A stretch of 64,000 nt of DNA from Pegea sp. RAD2-039 (taxonomy: Eukaryota; Chordata; Thaliacea; Salpida; Salpidae): contig JAQGEQ010000363.1 in the NCBI GenBank assembly GCA_034620365.1, positions 2,294,001 to 2,358,000 of the forward strand, read 5' to 3'. Positions within the stretch are counted from its first letter, which is position 1; the number at the start of each line of letters is the position of its first letter. A program made the translations under genes and the position numbers. Shown here one piece after another: positions 35,301 to 45,840 of this stretch. The notes beneath the pieces were generated by a model. That model was not told the DNA's origin. It worked only from the letters and a program-made list of their open reading frames with translations, and ran no database searches.

Positions 35301-38300
35301 GAATGAGAATGATGAAAGCGCGAAAAAGCGACGATCGTCGTCGATTACGTCATCAACTATCTTCAAAAAGCGAAAAAGTTACAATTTACAAACAACAAAA
35401 CAAGAAAAGTAAAAATCGATTTATTGTGACGATTTAATTGGACGTTTTTAATTGGACGTTTCTGATTGGACGTTTCTGAATTTTTAGAGAACCTGAAGTG
35501 AAAATCACTTCAATGAAGAACGGATCTTCTCAGGGATCAGGGATCAACATCCGAGCCTCTTCAAAGATCAATTTGATTGGTCAACACCTAATCGAGCAAT
35601 GGAGTGGAAAAGTTCCTGCTACGTCATCACCAGTGACGTCATCAACAGCGGTTAGTATTCTACATAACAACAAGCAGCCGCTGATTGATGTGATGACGTC
35701 AGAAACGCGAGAGTAGCGGGACATGTTGTTTTTGTGAGAATCGATTGTACATCACTGAAAGACAAAGCGCTGAAGGAAGGTTCTTTCATCGAAGATGTTT
35801 CGCGTGCTTCATTTGTCGGCAACCACTCAACCGTAACGATTACTGTTTCCAAGCTTCGTCAGGTTTGTTTGAATGACGTCATCTGTAAGTTGATGACGTT
35901 ATTTTGAGTTTTCAGGTAAATTTTTTTGTCGTCTTCACGCTCCAAATGATGACAATCAAGAAAAAGATGAAGAAAAAGATGAAGAGGAGGAAGAAGAGAA
36001 GATAGAGATTAAAGATGGAGGTGATATTTTGTCTTTTTTTGATTTTGGCATTTCTCACTTTTTTCTTCATCTCATTGATTGGTTAGAAGTGAAACTGGAA
36101 CCCGTCACAAGGTGGCGATATCGGTTTCAGTCTCTCAACATCCGAGAATTTGTTCTTGATTGGATTTTATTAATCTTTGTTGGAACTCTTCTCATCTTAG
36201 CACATCATTATATCTTCATTTCGATTTACTCGATGCCTTAAAAGCCCCTATTGCCCCCTTTTGAGCGCCAGCTAGCGGCCATTTTGTACATGCTTCATTT
36301 ATCAGCCATATTTTTCATTCTTGGGAAATCCCCGCATTTGTGTCTGATTTGTATCTTGCCTTTTGTATATTTTTGTCGTGTTAATCGGTGAAGGAATAAA
36401 AACTACAATCGAATTTGTGTGCTTGTTTTTCAGTTTGTTAGAAAAGTTTTTTTTCACTATTTTTTTTTTATGTGTAGATTTGGGACCTTGTGAGAGCGTG
36501 TTGGATGTTGCGATGCTCTGTAATATCCCCGAAGAGGAAGACCTCATCTCACTTCATCATTCTTCCGACTTCCTTTTGTCAGTATTTTATTTTTTTTAAT
36601 TTATTTTATTTTTATCTAAATATTTGTCAAATAAAACTTCAGATTTTTGAATATTTTTTTAAATATTTAATCATTTTATCATCAATATTTAAATATTTTA
36701 TTTATTCTATTCAAATTTTAAGTTTAAAAAAAGATATTTTTAAAAGTCTAAAAATCGATCACAAAAGATTTTGGAATTTTATTTCAAGAAATTTTTACAC
36801 AAAAATTCCAATTTTCATTTCCTGTTGATCACGTGATGATTCAGGTTGTTGATCGCGTGATGATTCAGGTTGTTGATCGCGTGATGATTCAGGTTGTTGA
36901 TCGCGTGATGATTCAGGTTGTTGATCACGTGATGATTCAGGTTGTTGATCACGTGATGATTCAGGTTGTTGGTCACGTGATGATTCAGGTTGTCTAAAAA
37001 CTCCAAAATTTTTGAAACCTGAAAAAAAGATAAAGATGCCCCATTTTAAATATCCTAATCTGTTTGTCCTGACATAGCTGTCCTGACATAGCTGTTTTGT
37101 TTTAACTGTCTTAACCTAAATATCCTGATCTAACTGTTCTGAACAGATATCCTGTCCTAACTGTCCAAATCTAACTGTCCTGGTATAGATGTCCTGACTT
37201 ATCTGTCCTTAAAGTGATTAATTTACTTTCAATTAAACATTTAAAATCTAACTGTCCTGACCTAACTGTTTTGACTTAACTGTCCCAATCTAACTGTCCC
37301 AATCTAACTGTCCTGGTATAACTGTCCTGGTATAACTGTCCTAAAAGGGATTTATTTACTTTTTCTTAAATATTCTTCAAAATAAATTTTACTAAAAAAT
37401 CAAAAACCTTTCAGCCAGCTAACTAACCAACTAAAAAGCTAACTGGTCACCTCTGTAACCAACAAACCAGTCGACTTTCAACCAACCAACCAACTCGACA
37501 AACTAAAAAAGATAAAAAAAAAGATAAAAAAAAAAAGATTAAAAAAAGAAACTTTTCTCGGCAAACAGAAAAAGTTGTAAAAAGTCAATAATTAATAAAT
37601 TGATGAAAAATAAATAAAAAAAATCATTTATTTGAATTAAGATCAAAGAAATATTGATCTAAAAAACTAAAATCAAACGCTTCAACTGATGACGTCATTT
37701 CTGAATGACGTCATTACACTTCTCATTTTGCCCAAATTTGTCAATAAAAGTCAACAAGTTGTCATGACGACGTCTCGTTAGCAACGAATTAAATTTTTGA
37801 ATTTTGTTTTTCAGCAACTCATCGTCAAGTACAACTGTGACGTCATCATCATCATCATCAGGTAAAATCGATTTTTCTCTTCATCGAAGCGGAACGAACA
37901 AATTTTTCGCTCAAAACATCATTCTTAAAAAACAATTTTTTTTTCACCGGAAGTTTTAAACAAATTTCTAAAAAATAAAATTTTTTTTTTAAAACTGAAA
38001 AAAAAAAATTAAAAAAGAAAAAAATCCGAAAAAATTTTCGCGAAAAAAAATTCTCTCATTTTGAGGGAAAACCAAATGACGTCATAATCTCAATAATTCA
38101 CCTAAATTGCTCTAGAAGTCGAAGAGAAGATAGAAAATGGACAAAATAATCCTTTTCCGCCCCAAATGCCCCTACTTTTCAATCCTCATCGGCGATTTAC
38201 ACTTCCGCGGTCGTATCGCGTTCCAAACCTCACAAAAATTCACGATCATTCGCCACCTTTCGCATCGAGTGACGATGATGACGTCATAAGGTCATCGACG

Positions 38301-41300
38301 TCATCAGCACTTCGAGGTGCTATCGATGAATGGCTTCTTGAATGTGTAAATGGAACAATGACGTCATTGGCTAGTGGTGAGCAGCGCCATTTAGCGGTCT
38401 GCTTGTTAGCTGGTTTGATGGCCGCTAGATGACAGCAAAGAGAAATTTATTTTTAGATTTTTTTCAAGTTTTTTGAAAATTTTTATTTTTTTTTATTTTT
38501 TGGAATATTTTCTGCTTTTTAGTTTTTGAAATTTTATTTTTATCTTTTTTTATATTATTTAAAAAATTCGGTTTTTCTTTCAAAATTTTTTGAATAATAT
38601 TTTTTCTTTTTTTTTTCAAAAAATTTTGATTTTTTTTCACAATTTTATTCAGAAAAAATTGAAGAAGTTTCGGAGGAGGGAATTTCCCAAAAAGATGACA
38701 AAAGTAAAATTTTCTGAAAATAAAAAAATCCCAAAAATTATTTTTCAACATTTTCAGCAAATTCCGATCAATCAGTCTTCGGCAGCTCTGACGTCACTGA
38801 TGATGACGTAATGATCGCTATTCTATAATCTCCCACTCTTTATCTTACATTGTACAGAACGAGCAACTTGGTCAAGAAACTTTTGGACTTGTTAATCGCT
38901 ACAGCGAGTTGATGACGCAACAAGAAGCAGGACAGTTGATGACGTCATCACCATCTACTGCGTCATCAGCAACTGAATCAAAACCTTCAAACGATTTCCC
39001 AATCGATTTATCAACGTCAGTGCAATTATGACGTCACTGATGATGACTTAATTACTTTGATGACGTCATTAGGTCGTATGATTTGAAGATCGATGTCCGA
39101 AGATTAATGGAGGAGAGAAAGGAGCGAAAGAGAAGAAAAGATGTCCCTCTAGTGGTGAAAAAAACTGTCCGGCGATCTCACAGTGATCTTCAAACGCGTC
39201 CTGTTGCGTATGGAGGTCTTTTTACCGCTCCAGACGCGTCACCTAGTGGCGAGAGGAAGATTAGGAGGAGTTCTTCCCTAGAAGAAGGACTTGAAAGGTT
39301 TAAAAAGATCTTAAAAAATTAGAAAAACTAAAAAATGTTTTTTTTTTCAGTTTTGAGTTAAAAATGAGATTTCGAATCAATGAGAAGTAAGTTGATGATG
39401 ATGACGTCATCAAAATTTTCATTACGTCATTACTTCCAGCGGAAGGATAGATGATGACGTCACGATCGCTGTACAAGGTCAAGAGCTTTCTCAAGTTTGT
39501 AGAAATGTCCCTGAAGAAGATCAGTATCCGGAAGTAGTTGAAGAAGATCCAAATCCGGAAGTTGTTGAAGAAGATCAGTATCCGGAAGTAGTTGAAGAAG
39601 ATCCACATCCGGAAGTAATTGAAGAAGATCAACATTCGGAAGTAGTTGAAGAAGATCAGTATCCGGAAGTAATTGAAGAAGATCAACATCCGGAAGATAA
39701 AATCACAAAAGATCCGGAAAACGCTGCTCCTCCTCCACGACGGTTGCCACCGATACCGTTACCAAGGAAACAGCGTTCACTTCCGTTGCTACCCAAGATA
39801 CCTCATCTAGAACTTTATTCACCAACTCACAAAGTCCTTACAGAGGAGGAACATCAGGTGATTGTGACGTCACTACTTGTGTAGTGGTGATGACGTCATC
39901 ATATCTTATTGTTACAGTCTCGCCGAAGATCAAACGCTTTTTCTATCGAATCGGAAACTTCCCCGACGATGACGTCATCACCTCAACCAGCTGACACGTC
40001 ATCATCATCAGTTTTTTATTCGGGAAAATCCCCGAAACCGAAACGAAAGTCTTTCAGACGAAGTTTGTTGCCAAAGAGGAAAACTGGTTAGTTGGTGACG
40101 TCATCGTTTCTGCTTATGACGTCATTATCGCATGCAGACGACACACAAAAGAAAAAGAAGCTTGTCCCGGATGTGAAGCAAGCTCGTGACGTCAGAGAGG
40201 ACTCGAAGAAGAGAAAGATCAAAAAAAGATTATCGGCTGTTGAGAAGAAAGTTCGATTTCGTCAAAAGAAAAGTTCGTTTCGCTTCAGTGAACAACGCAG
40301 AAATACCCTTTGCTGATTGGACGATATTTTTAGATCAGAGTAGCAAGAATAAAGTTTCAAAAGTGGAAGTTCCGGATTTCGTTGAAGAAAATCAAATCAA
40401 AAAAACTCTTCCAGAAAACCAGGATGGTCTGATCAATTATTTTTTTAAAAATAATTTTATAATAATTTATAATTTATTTATATGTTATTAACCCAAGTCA
40501 GTTAACAAATTATATTTACTTTATATTTTCTTTAATATCTATGCGAACACCGGCCCGGTTAGCTCAGTCGGTAGAGCGTTGGACTTTTAATCCAACGGTC
40601 GCGGGTTCAAGTCCCTCATCGGGCGGATTTTTTTTTACACGTATTTTTTTTTAAAGAGCTCGAACTCGCTATAATCCGCGGTGAACAGTTCTTGGATGTC
40701 CTCCCTAATGCTCTAAATTCTGAAGATGAAGGTTTAGGACTTTTAAGATGATTAAAAGTAATTTTTAATTTCTAATTTGATTTTAGCTTCTGAACCTTTT
40801 GAAGAAGAAATCAAAACTTCGAAACGTCGAAAACGTGAAAAACGCAAAGAGCAAATAAAACAAGAAAAACGTTTTCAACACGCGCAAGTACGTCATCAAC
40901 ACGCGTGATGACGTCATCACTAATATCAACTTGTTTGTAGTATATTCAAAATCAACTGGAAATTTTAGAAATGAAATTAGCAGAATTAGAAGAACATGGT
41001 GTCTACATTGAACAAGTTATTCGTGGTGATCATAGCAAAGGTGATTTCATCTCAACTGTCCATGACGTCATCTAGTTGGCATGTGACGTCGTGTAGTTGG
41101 CATGTGACGTCATGTAGTTGGCATGTGACGTCATCTAATTTACATATTAATAGATTTAGCGGATGGCGTTGAATCAAAGTACATGCAAGAATGGTTGGAA
41201 GTAATTCGTGAAAAAAATACTCTTCATCTGATGGAACAAGAACTCTACATCCAGTATGTCTTCCTCATTACTTAATTGATCTTTTCATCATCTTCATCTT

Positions 41301-41930
41301 CCAGATCTTTGATCTGATCTTTTACATCTTTGATCTGATCTTCATCTTTGATCTGATCTTCATCTTTTATCTGATCTTCATCTTTTATCTGATCTTCATC
41401 TTTTATCTGATCTTCATCTTTTATCTGATCTTCATCTTTTATTTGATCTTCATCTTTTATCTGATCTTCATCTTTTTGTAGCCAGCGCGAATTACAGCTA
41501 AAAGATCAGCAAGATCAAATCTACAAGGAGCTACAACGCAACTTGGAAATTCCTGGTTTGTCGCGCATGTGACGTAATCAGTTGGTGACGTCATCATCTT
41601 TACAGACGCTGAGAAGACTGCAGAAGAATTAAAAGAGGAGAAAACGTTACTAAGTAACATGATGGAGCTTGTAGAGCAAAGAGATCGTCTCGTTAGATTA
41701 CTTGAAGAACAGAGGTCAGTTTCGGGAAAATCCCTCAATTGAAAATTTTTTAACAAAATTTTTTTAGGATTACCTCAGATCCTGTTGATCCGATCTGGTT
41801 GATGATGGATCGATTTGATAATTCGTTTTCGATCAGTGAAGGAAAACACGCGTTGATGACGTCATCACCTTCATCATTATCGCTAATGACGTCATCATGT
41901 GAAGCTACAACTTCGTCATCAAGAAATTAA
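32324..41930 (+). CDS. MICAL: MICAL-family flavoprotein monooxygenase
   Basis: MICAL proteins oxidise actin methionines to disassemble filaments downstream of semaphorin-plexin and Rab signals. About 35 exons. The FAD monooxygenase domain (32428 to about 34500) has YNVIK-type [69 protein letters not shown], and [10 protein letters not shown] joined to [13 protein letters not shown]. The CH domain begins at 34678 ([28 protein letters not shown]). A LIM domain spans 35703-36020 ([31 protein letters not shown]). After a long Ser/acidic/basic linker, the C-terminal bMERB Rab-binding coiled coil occupies 40787-41930 ([35 protein letters not shown]). The long form has AATAAA at 42275-42280. Exons are dense in TGACGTCA, read as MTSS or DDVI. 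A terminal exon at 36087 offers a shorter form. A two-codon uORF (ATGAGTTAA, 32263-32271) opens the leader. Confidence 0.93.
33945..34085 (+). repeat. intronic GATCTCTGCTTCTGAA tandem repeat
   Basis: About eight copies of a 16-bp unit, GATCTCTGCTTCTGAA, with minor changes, directly upstream of the MICAL exon that starts PFWPMGTG. It belongs to the pyrimidine-biased intron repeat class of this window. Confidence 0.9.
36087..36241 (+). CDS. MICAL: alternative terminal exon of MICAL encoding a C-terminal membrane anchor
   Basis: An acceptor (GGTTAG ending 36086) joins in phase 1 to the LIM-encoding exon ending at 36020. The frame then runs 51 codons to TAA at 36241. It starts [14 protein letters not shown] (basic) and contains a long hydrophobic stretch, [20 protein letters not shown], ending [10 protein letters not shown] at the stop. 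The alternative exon at 36478 is entered in the same phase, so either choice is legal. AATAAA at 36395-36400 with a GT-rich tract (36413-36432) supplies a poly(A) site. The resulting form would be FMO-CH-LIM with a tail anchor and no Rab-binding domain. I know of no such MICAL isoform. Confidence 0.62.
36395..36400 (+). terminator. alternative poly(A) signal in MICAL
   Basis: AATAAA followed 13-32 nt later by TTTGTGTGCTTGTTTTT, a typical GT/T-rich downstream element. It lies 154 nt after the stop of the membrane-anchor exon and upstream of the next internal exon, which supports a real alternative last exon. Confidence 0.6.
36823..36992. repeat. 24-bp minisatellite carrying E-box palindromes
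   Basis: Seven copies of a 24-bp unit (GATCACGTGATGATTCAGGT and the next four bases) in a MICAL intron. Copies 1, 5, 6 and 7 contain TCACGTGA; copies 2-4 contain TCGCGTGA. The unit is a multiple of three, which creates an incidental reverse-strand frame rich in NHH. Confidence 0.95.
37064..37350. repeat. degenerate CTGTCCTGACATAA-type tandem repeat
   Basis: Irregular repeats of CTGTCCTGA, TAACTGTCC and CTGGTATAACTGTCC, with spacing of about 12-16 bp, in the same MICAL intron as the E-box minisatellite. Copies are interrupted near 37210-37245. Confidence 0.75.
39513..39700 (+). repeat. 27-bp coding repeat in the MICAL linker
   Basis: Seven in-frame copies of a 9-residue unit of the form EEDQYPEVV (variants [27 protein letters not shown]). 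Being 27 bp it keeps the frame. It gives an acidic, Pro-containing stretch between the LIM and Rab-binding domains and is followed by a proline-rich [15 protein letters not shown] segment that could bind SH3 domains. Confidence 0.88.
40553..40625 (+). tRNA. tRNA-Lys(TTT)
   Basis: A complete 73-nt cloverleaf. The acceptor stem GCCCGGT pairs with ATCGGGC (one G-U). The A box is TAGCTCAGTCGG. Anticodon loop CTTTTAA has TTT at 40586-40588 between TTGGA and TCCAA. The T arm is GCGGG-TTCAAGT-CCCTC with B box GGTTCAAGTCC, and the discriminator is G. A T-rich pol III terminator (TTTTTTTT) follows at 40628. There is no intron. It lies in sense orientation inside a MICAL intron of about 240 bp. Confidence 0.97.
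41285..41475 (+). repeat. intronic TGATCTTCATCTTTTATC tandem repeat
   Basis: Nine or ten copies of an 18-bp unit (CTGATCTTCATCTTTTAT and close variants) fill one of the last MICAL introns and end just before its acceptor TTTTTGTAG. It is C/T-biased on the coding strand, like the repeats in eRF1 and FLYWCH introns. Confidence 0.9.
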
Positions 41931-44900
41931 AGAGATTATGCGTCATTATGATATCATGATCACGTGTTTTTGTGACGTCATTAGCAGTTATTTTCTTCTA
42001 ATCAGAGCTGGGACTTTTTGTGCAATGACGTCATCAATGTTGTCATTTTTACTTGCGATAAATATTCACTTAAGTGACGTCATCACCGCCAGATGACGTC
42101 ATCAGCATGTAAATGAGGAAAAGATTGCTTTGAAATAGTTTGAATCAAATTTTTCGTGACGTCATCTTCCATATGACGTCATCTTCCGTTTGTTGTTATA
42201 TCTCTGTGACGATTATCTTTTTAATCTATTATTTGTTTACTTTATTTTCTTTTTGTTTTACTTTTGTTTTGTCAAATAAATTAAAGGAACTTGAAATTTT
42301 GATAAAATACGAAATAAGACTTTCATGTGAGATTAAGAGATTAGAAAATCAAATCTCCAAAGTGATAAGCTGAAAAAAAAATGTTTCTCGCAAATTTTTG
42401 TGATTACAAAAATAAAATTGTTCAAATTACAACCGGTAGGTGGCGAAAGAGATTTATTCTCTATCATCTAACTTTTAAAAGTTGTTTAAAAACTTGACTT
42501 TCTTCAAATAACTTTAGATCTTCAACTAATCAACTGATTAGCAAATTTATTCAATCCTAAGGTCAAGATTCGATCAAAGTTAATTTGTAGCTTTTTACTA
42601 TTCGATTAAAATGGTCATTCTGTAAATAGCCGGAAGTCTTACAGGAGGAGTTATTAGATTGATAATTAAATTTCTGACAGTAATAATTAGTTGACAAATT
42701 GAAAAAAAATTTGAAAAATTTTGATTTTGTATCATTTAAAGTGTTTCAAAAATATTATTTGAAAATTGGAAAATTTACAAAAAAAATTCGAAATATTTTT
42801 TTGCATTTTTTTAATTTTTAAAAATTGTTAAATTAAAAAGTTTTAGATGCTAAAGATAAATATTTTTTACATAATCGTCACTAGATGTGATTACTTAAAT
42901 TCTTATTTCGAGTAATTTCAATGTCAAAACTTATTTTAAAGCTTTTAATTTGACATTGAAAGGTTTTAAAATAAAAATTTTAAAATATAATCAAAATTTA
43001 ATGATTTTAAAAACTAGAAAAAAAAATACTAGAATATGAATGACCAAAAACTACCATTTGTAAATTAGAATTTTGATTTAGAAACCCTTTTTACCAAAGC
43101 TGACAGCCAATTAATTTTTTTTTATCAAACTCTCTCCTTAACAACGATCGGTTGTCATGGAAACAAGCTTTCAAAGGAATTGTGCAAATTATCATTATTG
43201 TTACTATCTGATTTTTATCTGAAAATTTTTTCGAACTTTGATAAAAAATATTCGAACAAAAGATTTTTTTAAAGTTTCAATTTTATTTTTTATTTATTTT
43301 TCCGAAACATTTTTTTTTTGCAATTTTTCCCCTAATTTCAACAAAGAACAATTTTTTGTAAAAAATGTTTTTTGCACCCTATTAAATATTTATGAAAAAT
43401 CGAGATGGAAACGGAAGATGAAATCTTCTTGACTAATTAACACAAGACACCCACCACATGGTGGCGGTATACTAATCGCTAAATTACGTCACGATCGGTT
43501 TTTAGTAGTCGCATGTTGTAACGAAAAGTTGCCGATGATTTGGTTGTCATGACAACACTAAAGCTATTTTGACTCGATCAATAATTTAAATGAGATATAT
43601 CTAAAAGAGTTTTCGAGTCGAAAACGTTTCTTTAGCATCTAATAATCTAAATGAAAATTTATCTATATTTGAAATTATCGATTTGCTGATCACGTGACCA
43701 ATACCTGAGCTTGAAGCCAAAATCGATATGAGCCATTTTGGGATGTTTACTACGAAATAGTTTTGATGAAAAACAAATTTGATTAAAAAAAGTTTTTTGC
43801 TTTATCATTTTTTTGTTGTTGCAACTTTAAGTTGATCATTTTTTTCTATTTCAAAATCAATTTAGAAATTTTCCATCAATTTGTTGTACGAAGCAATGAC
43901 GTCACGCAATCGTGAACCTTGATTGGATGTTTATTTTGGCAACTCAGTGAGTTAAAACAATTTAAAGGCCGCTGGCTGATGTTGCCATGACAGTTCGTTC
44001 ATGTTTCAAATCAAAAAATTATTAATTTTAAAACAATTACACGATTTCAGAATCAAAATTTAAAAATGTTAATTTTCAAATCGACAACCAGCCACAAAAA
44101 TTTTGTTATTTTTTATTTGGGAAACTTCAAATATTAATCTGAAAAATTTCAGTTTTAGTTCATTCTTTCTACATCAATTTCTCGAATTTTATCTTTTTTT
44201 TTCTCGGAAACCTATTTTGCCGAAGGCCTTAGAGGAATCTATTTAGAAATTATGTTTAAATTAATATCAAATTCTTTAGTTTTATCTATAAGTTCATCTA
44301 GAAAATTGAGCGTTTCAAATTCGTTCGTAAAATCAGTGTTTCAAAGTATTTTATTTTAAAATTATTTACGATATTTATTTTTTTTTTCTAAAATGAAGAA
44401 TTTTTCCTTTTTTTTTTAACAAACTTTAATTCAAATAAATAAATTCAATTTTTTCAATTTTAATAATTTTTTCCTACATTTGTTCAAAGTGTTGCTTTAA
44501 AACATTTTTAAATCTTTATAAAATAAATATCATGAAAATTATTTGTAAAGATATTAGAACAGAAATTTAAATCTTTTAAAATCGGATATTTCTTATTCAT
44601 GACAAATCACAATAGGATTTGAAAAATTCTATAAAACAGTTTTTATTCGATAAATTTTGTTTGGCGAGGAGTTTTTGCAGGTGTAGGTGCAGGTGTAGGT
44701 TGTTCTTTTTAATAATTGTATTTAATTCAGTGATTTGTATAACATTAAAAAGAATTCTATTATCAATTTGGAAAAAAGTTAATTCCCAAGATACATTCAA
44801 ATTCATTTCTTCGAAATTAGTTGATAAAATACTTTGATAAACTCGATTTAGAATAAAAGAAGAAGATCTCGATATTTTGAAGATGTTCAACATTATTTTA

Positions 44901-45840
44901 ACTAAATTTTTATCTTCAAACGAAATTTAACATTTTCCCGAAAATTACCTTCCAAGAAAATCTTTAGAATTTCAATTAATTAATTTACTTTTTTTTTCAA
45001 AGAAAAACATTTTCTTGTAAATAGTTTCAAAATCGATTCGTAATTTATCTGTTACAATAATTTATATACATCAGATGAAATAGTGATTTTGTTCGAATCT
45101 TTTTGTTTATGTTCTTACTTTGATTTTTAAATATTATTTTTTTGGTTTTGAAACTCTTTTAATGTTATCAAGCCCAAGTTGGCAAAAGCCATTTTCGCCG
45201 TAACAAGTTTTTACTTTCAGTATTTTTGTCACTTTGATGAATCGCTTCAGGGACTGCCCCTAAAACAAAACAATAGTTTACGAAAATATCGAAACTAAAA
45301 ATGATTTCAACAAAATTTGGGGATTTCCCTAAGCCAAATAATTTTCAGCTCTAAGGGTCAAAGGTCAACTTGAGAAATTACGCGACTAATCGAAATGATT
45401 ACGTCATAATCTTGCTTCCATTGTCATCTATCGATGAATCGAGCAGTTACAACAATATTCTTTTTCAATGACAAATTTGTTTGTGTTTTAATCGAGGGAA
45501 AATCCATCCATCATCAATTAATTAATGACGTCATAGCCTCTATTTAAACCAAAATCGCTTTAAAATGGTTGCAAGGTGACGTTACAACAATTAATTAAAC
45601 GAATTGATAGTCAATCAAATGACGTCATCACTTGAAAAAAGAAGCTGCTTCTTTTCACGTGATGAAATTTTACAGATGATGACGTCATCATTTTTGTTGC
45701 TGTAGAAATTTTGGGAGTCTAAAAACACAATTTTTTTAATATCTAATCATCTTTTGATCTTCATCAACCAATCTTGCTCTGGTCATTTGTTTCAACTCTC
45801 ATTTCTTCTCCTGATCTTCATCTCTTGGAAGTTCTAAAAG
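41931..45840. other. intergenic region between MICAL and the GPCR gene
   Basis: The first 350-500 bp hold MICAL 3' UTR with AATAAA at 42275 and 42411. Several TGACGTCA sites continue to 42200. From 42500 to 45350 the sequence is AT-rich with scattered regulatory-looking sites (TTGTCATGGAAAC at 43152-43164, a CACGTG-containing stretch at 43690). TGACGTCA reappears from about 45530 as the GPCR gene is approached. No exon was recognised. Confidence 0.5.

Noticed and set aside
36815..37006. Reverse-strand frame rich in NLNHH repeats
   Set aside because: Produced by the 24-bp E-box minisatellite, whose unit is a multiple of three; no start context or partner exon.
38464..38760. Lysine/asparagine-rich reverse ORF of 98 codons
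   Set aside because: Antisense to an A/T-homopolymer-rich MICAL intron and exon; composition is that of simple sequence.
39300..39689. Reverse ORF with FFNYFRI repeats
   Set aside because: Shadow of the EEDxxPEVV coding repeat on the opposite strand.
42140..42373. 77-codon ORF with hydrophobic start after MICAL
   Set aside because: Lies in the MICAL 3' UTR before and across the AATAAA signal; no splice junction links it to the coding frame.
44597..44893. 98-codon reverse ORF in the gap before the GPCR gene
   Set aside because: No recognisable domain, no splice partner, and an overlapping plus-strand frame of similar length; probably chance in AT-rich DNA.
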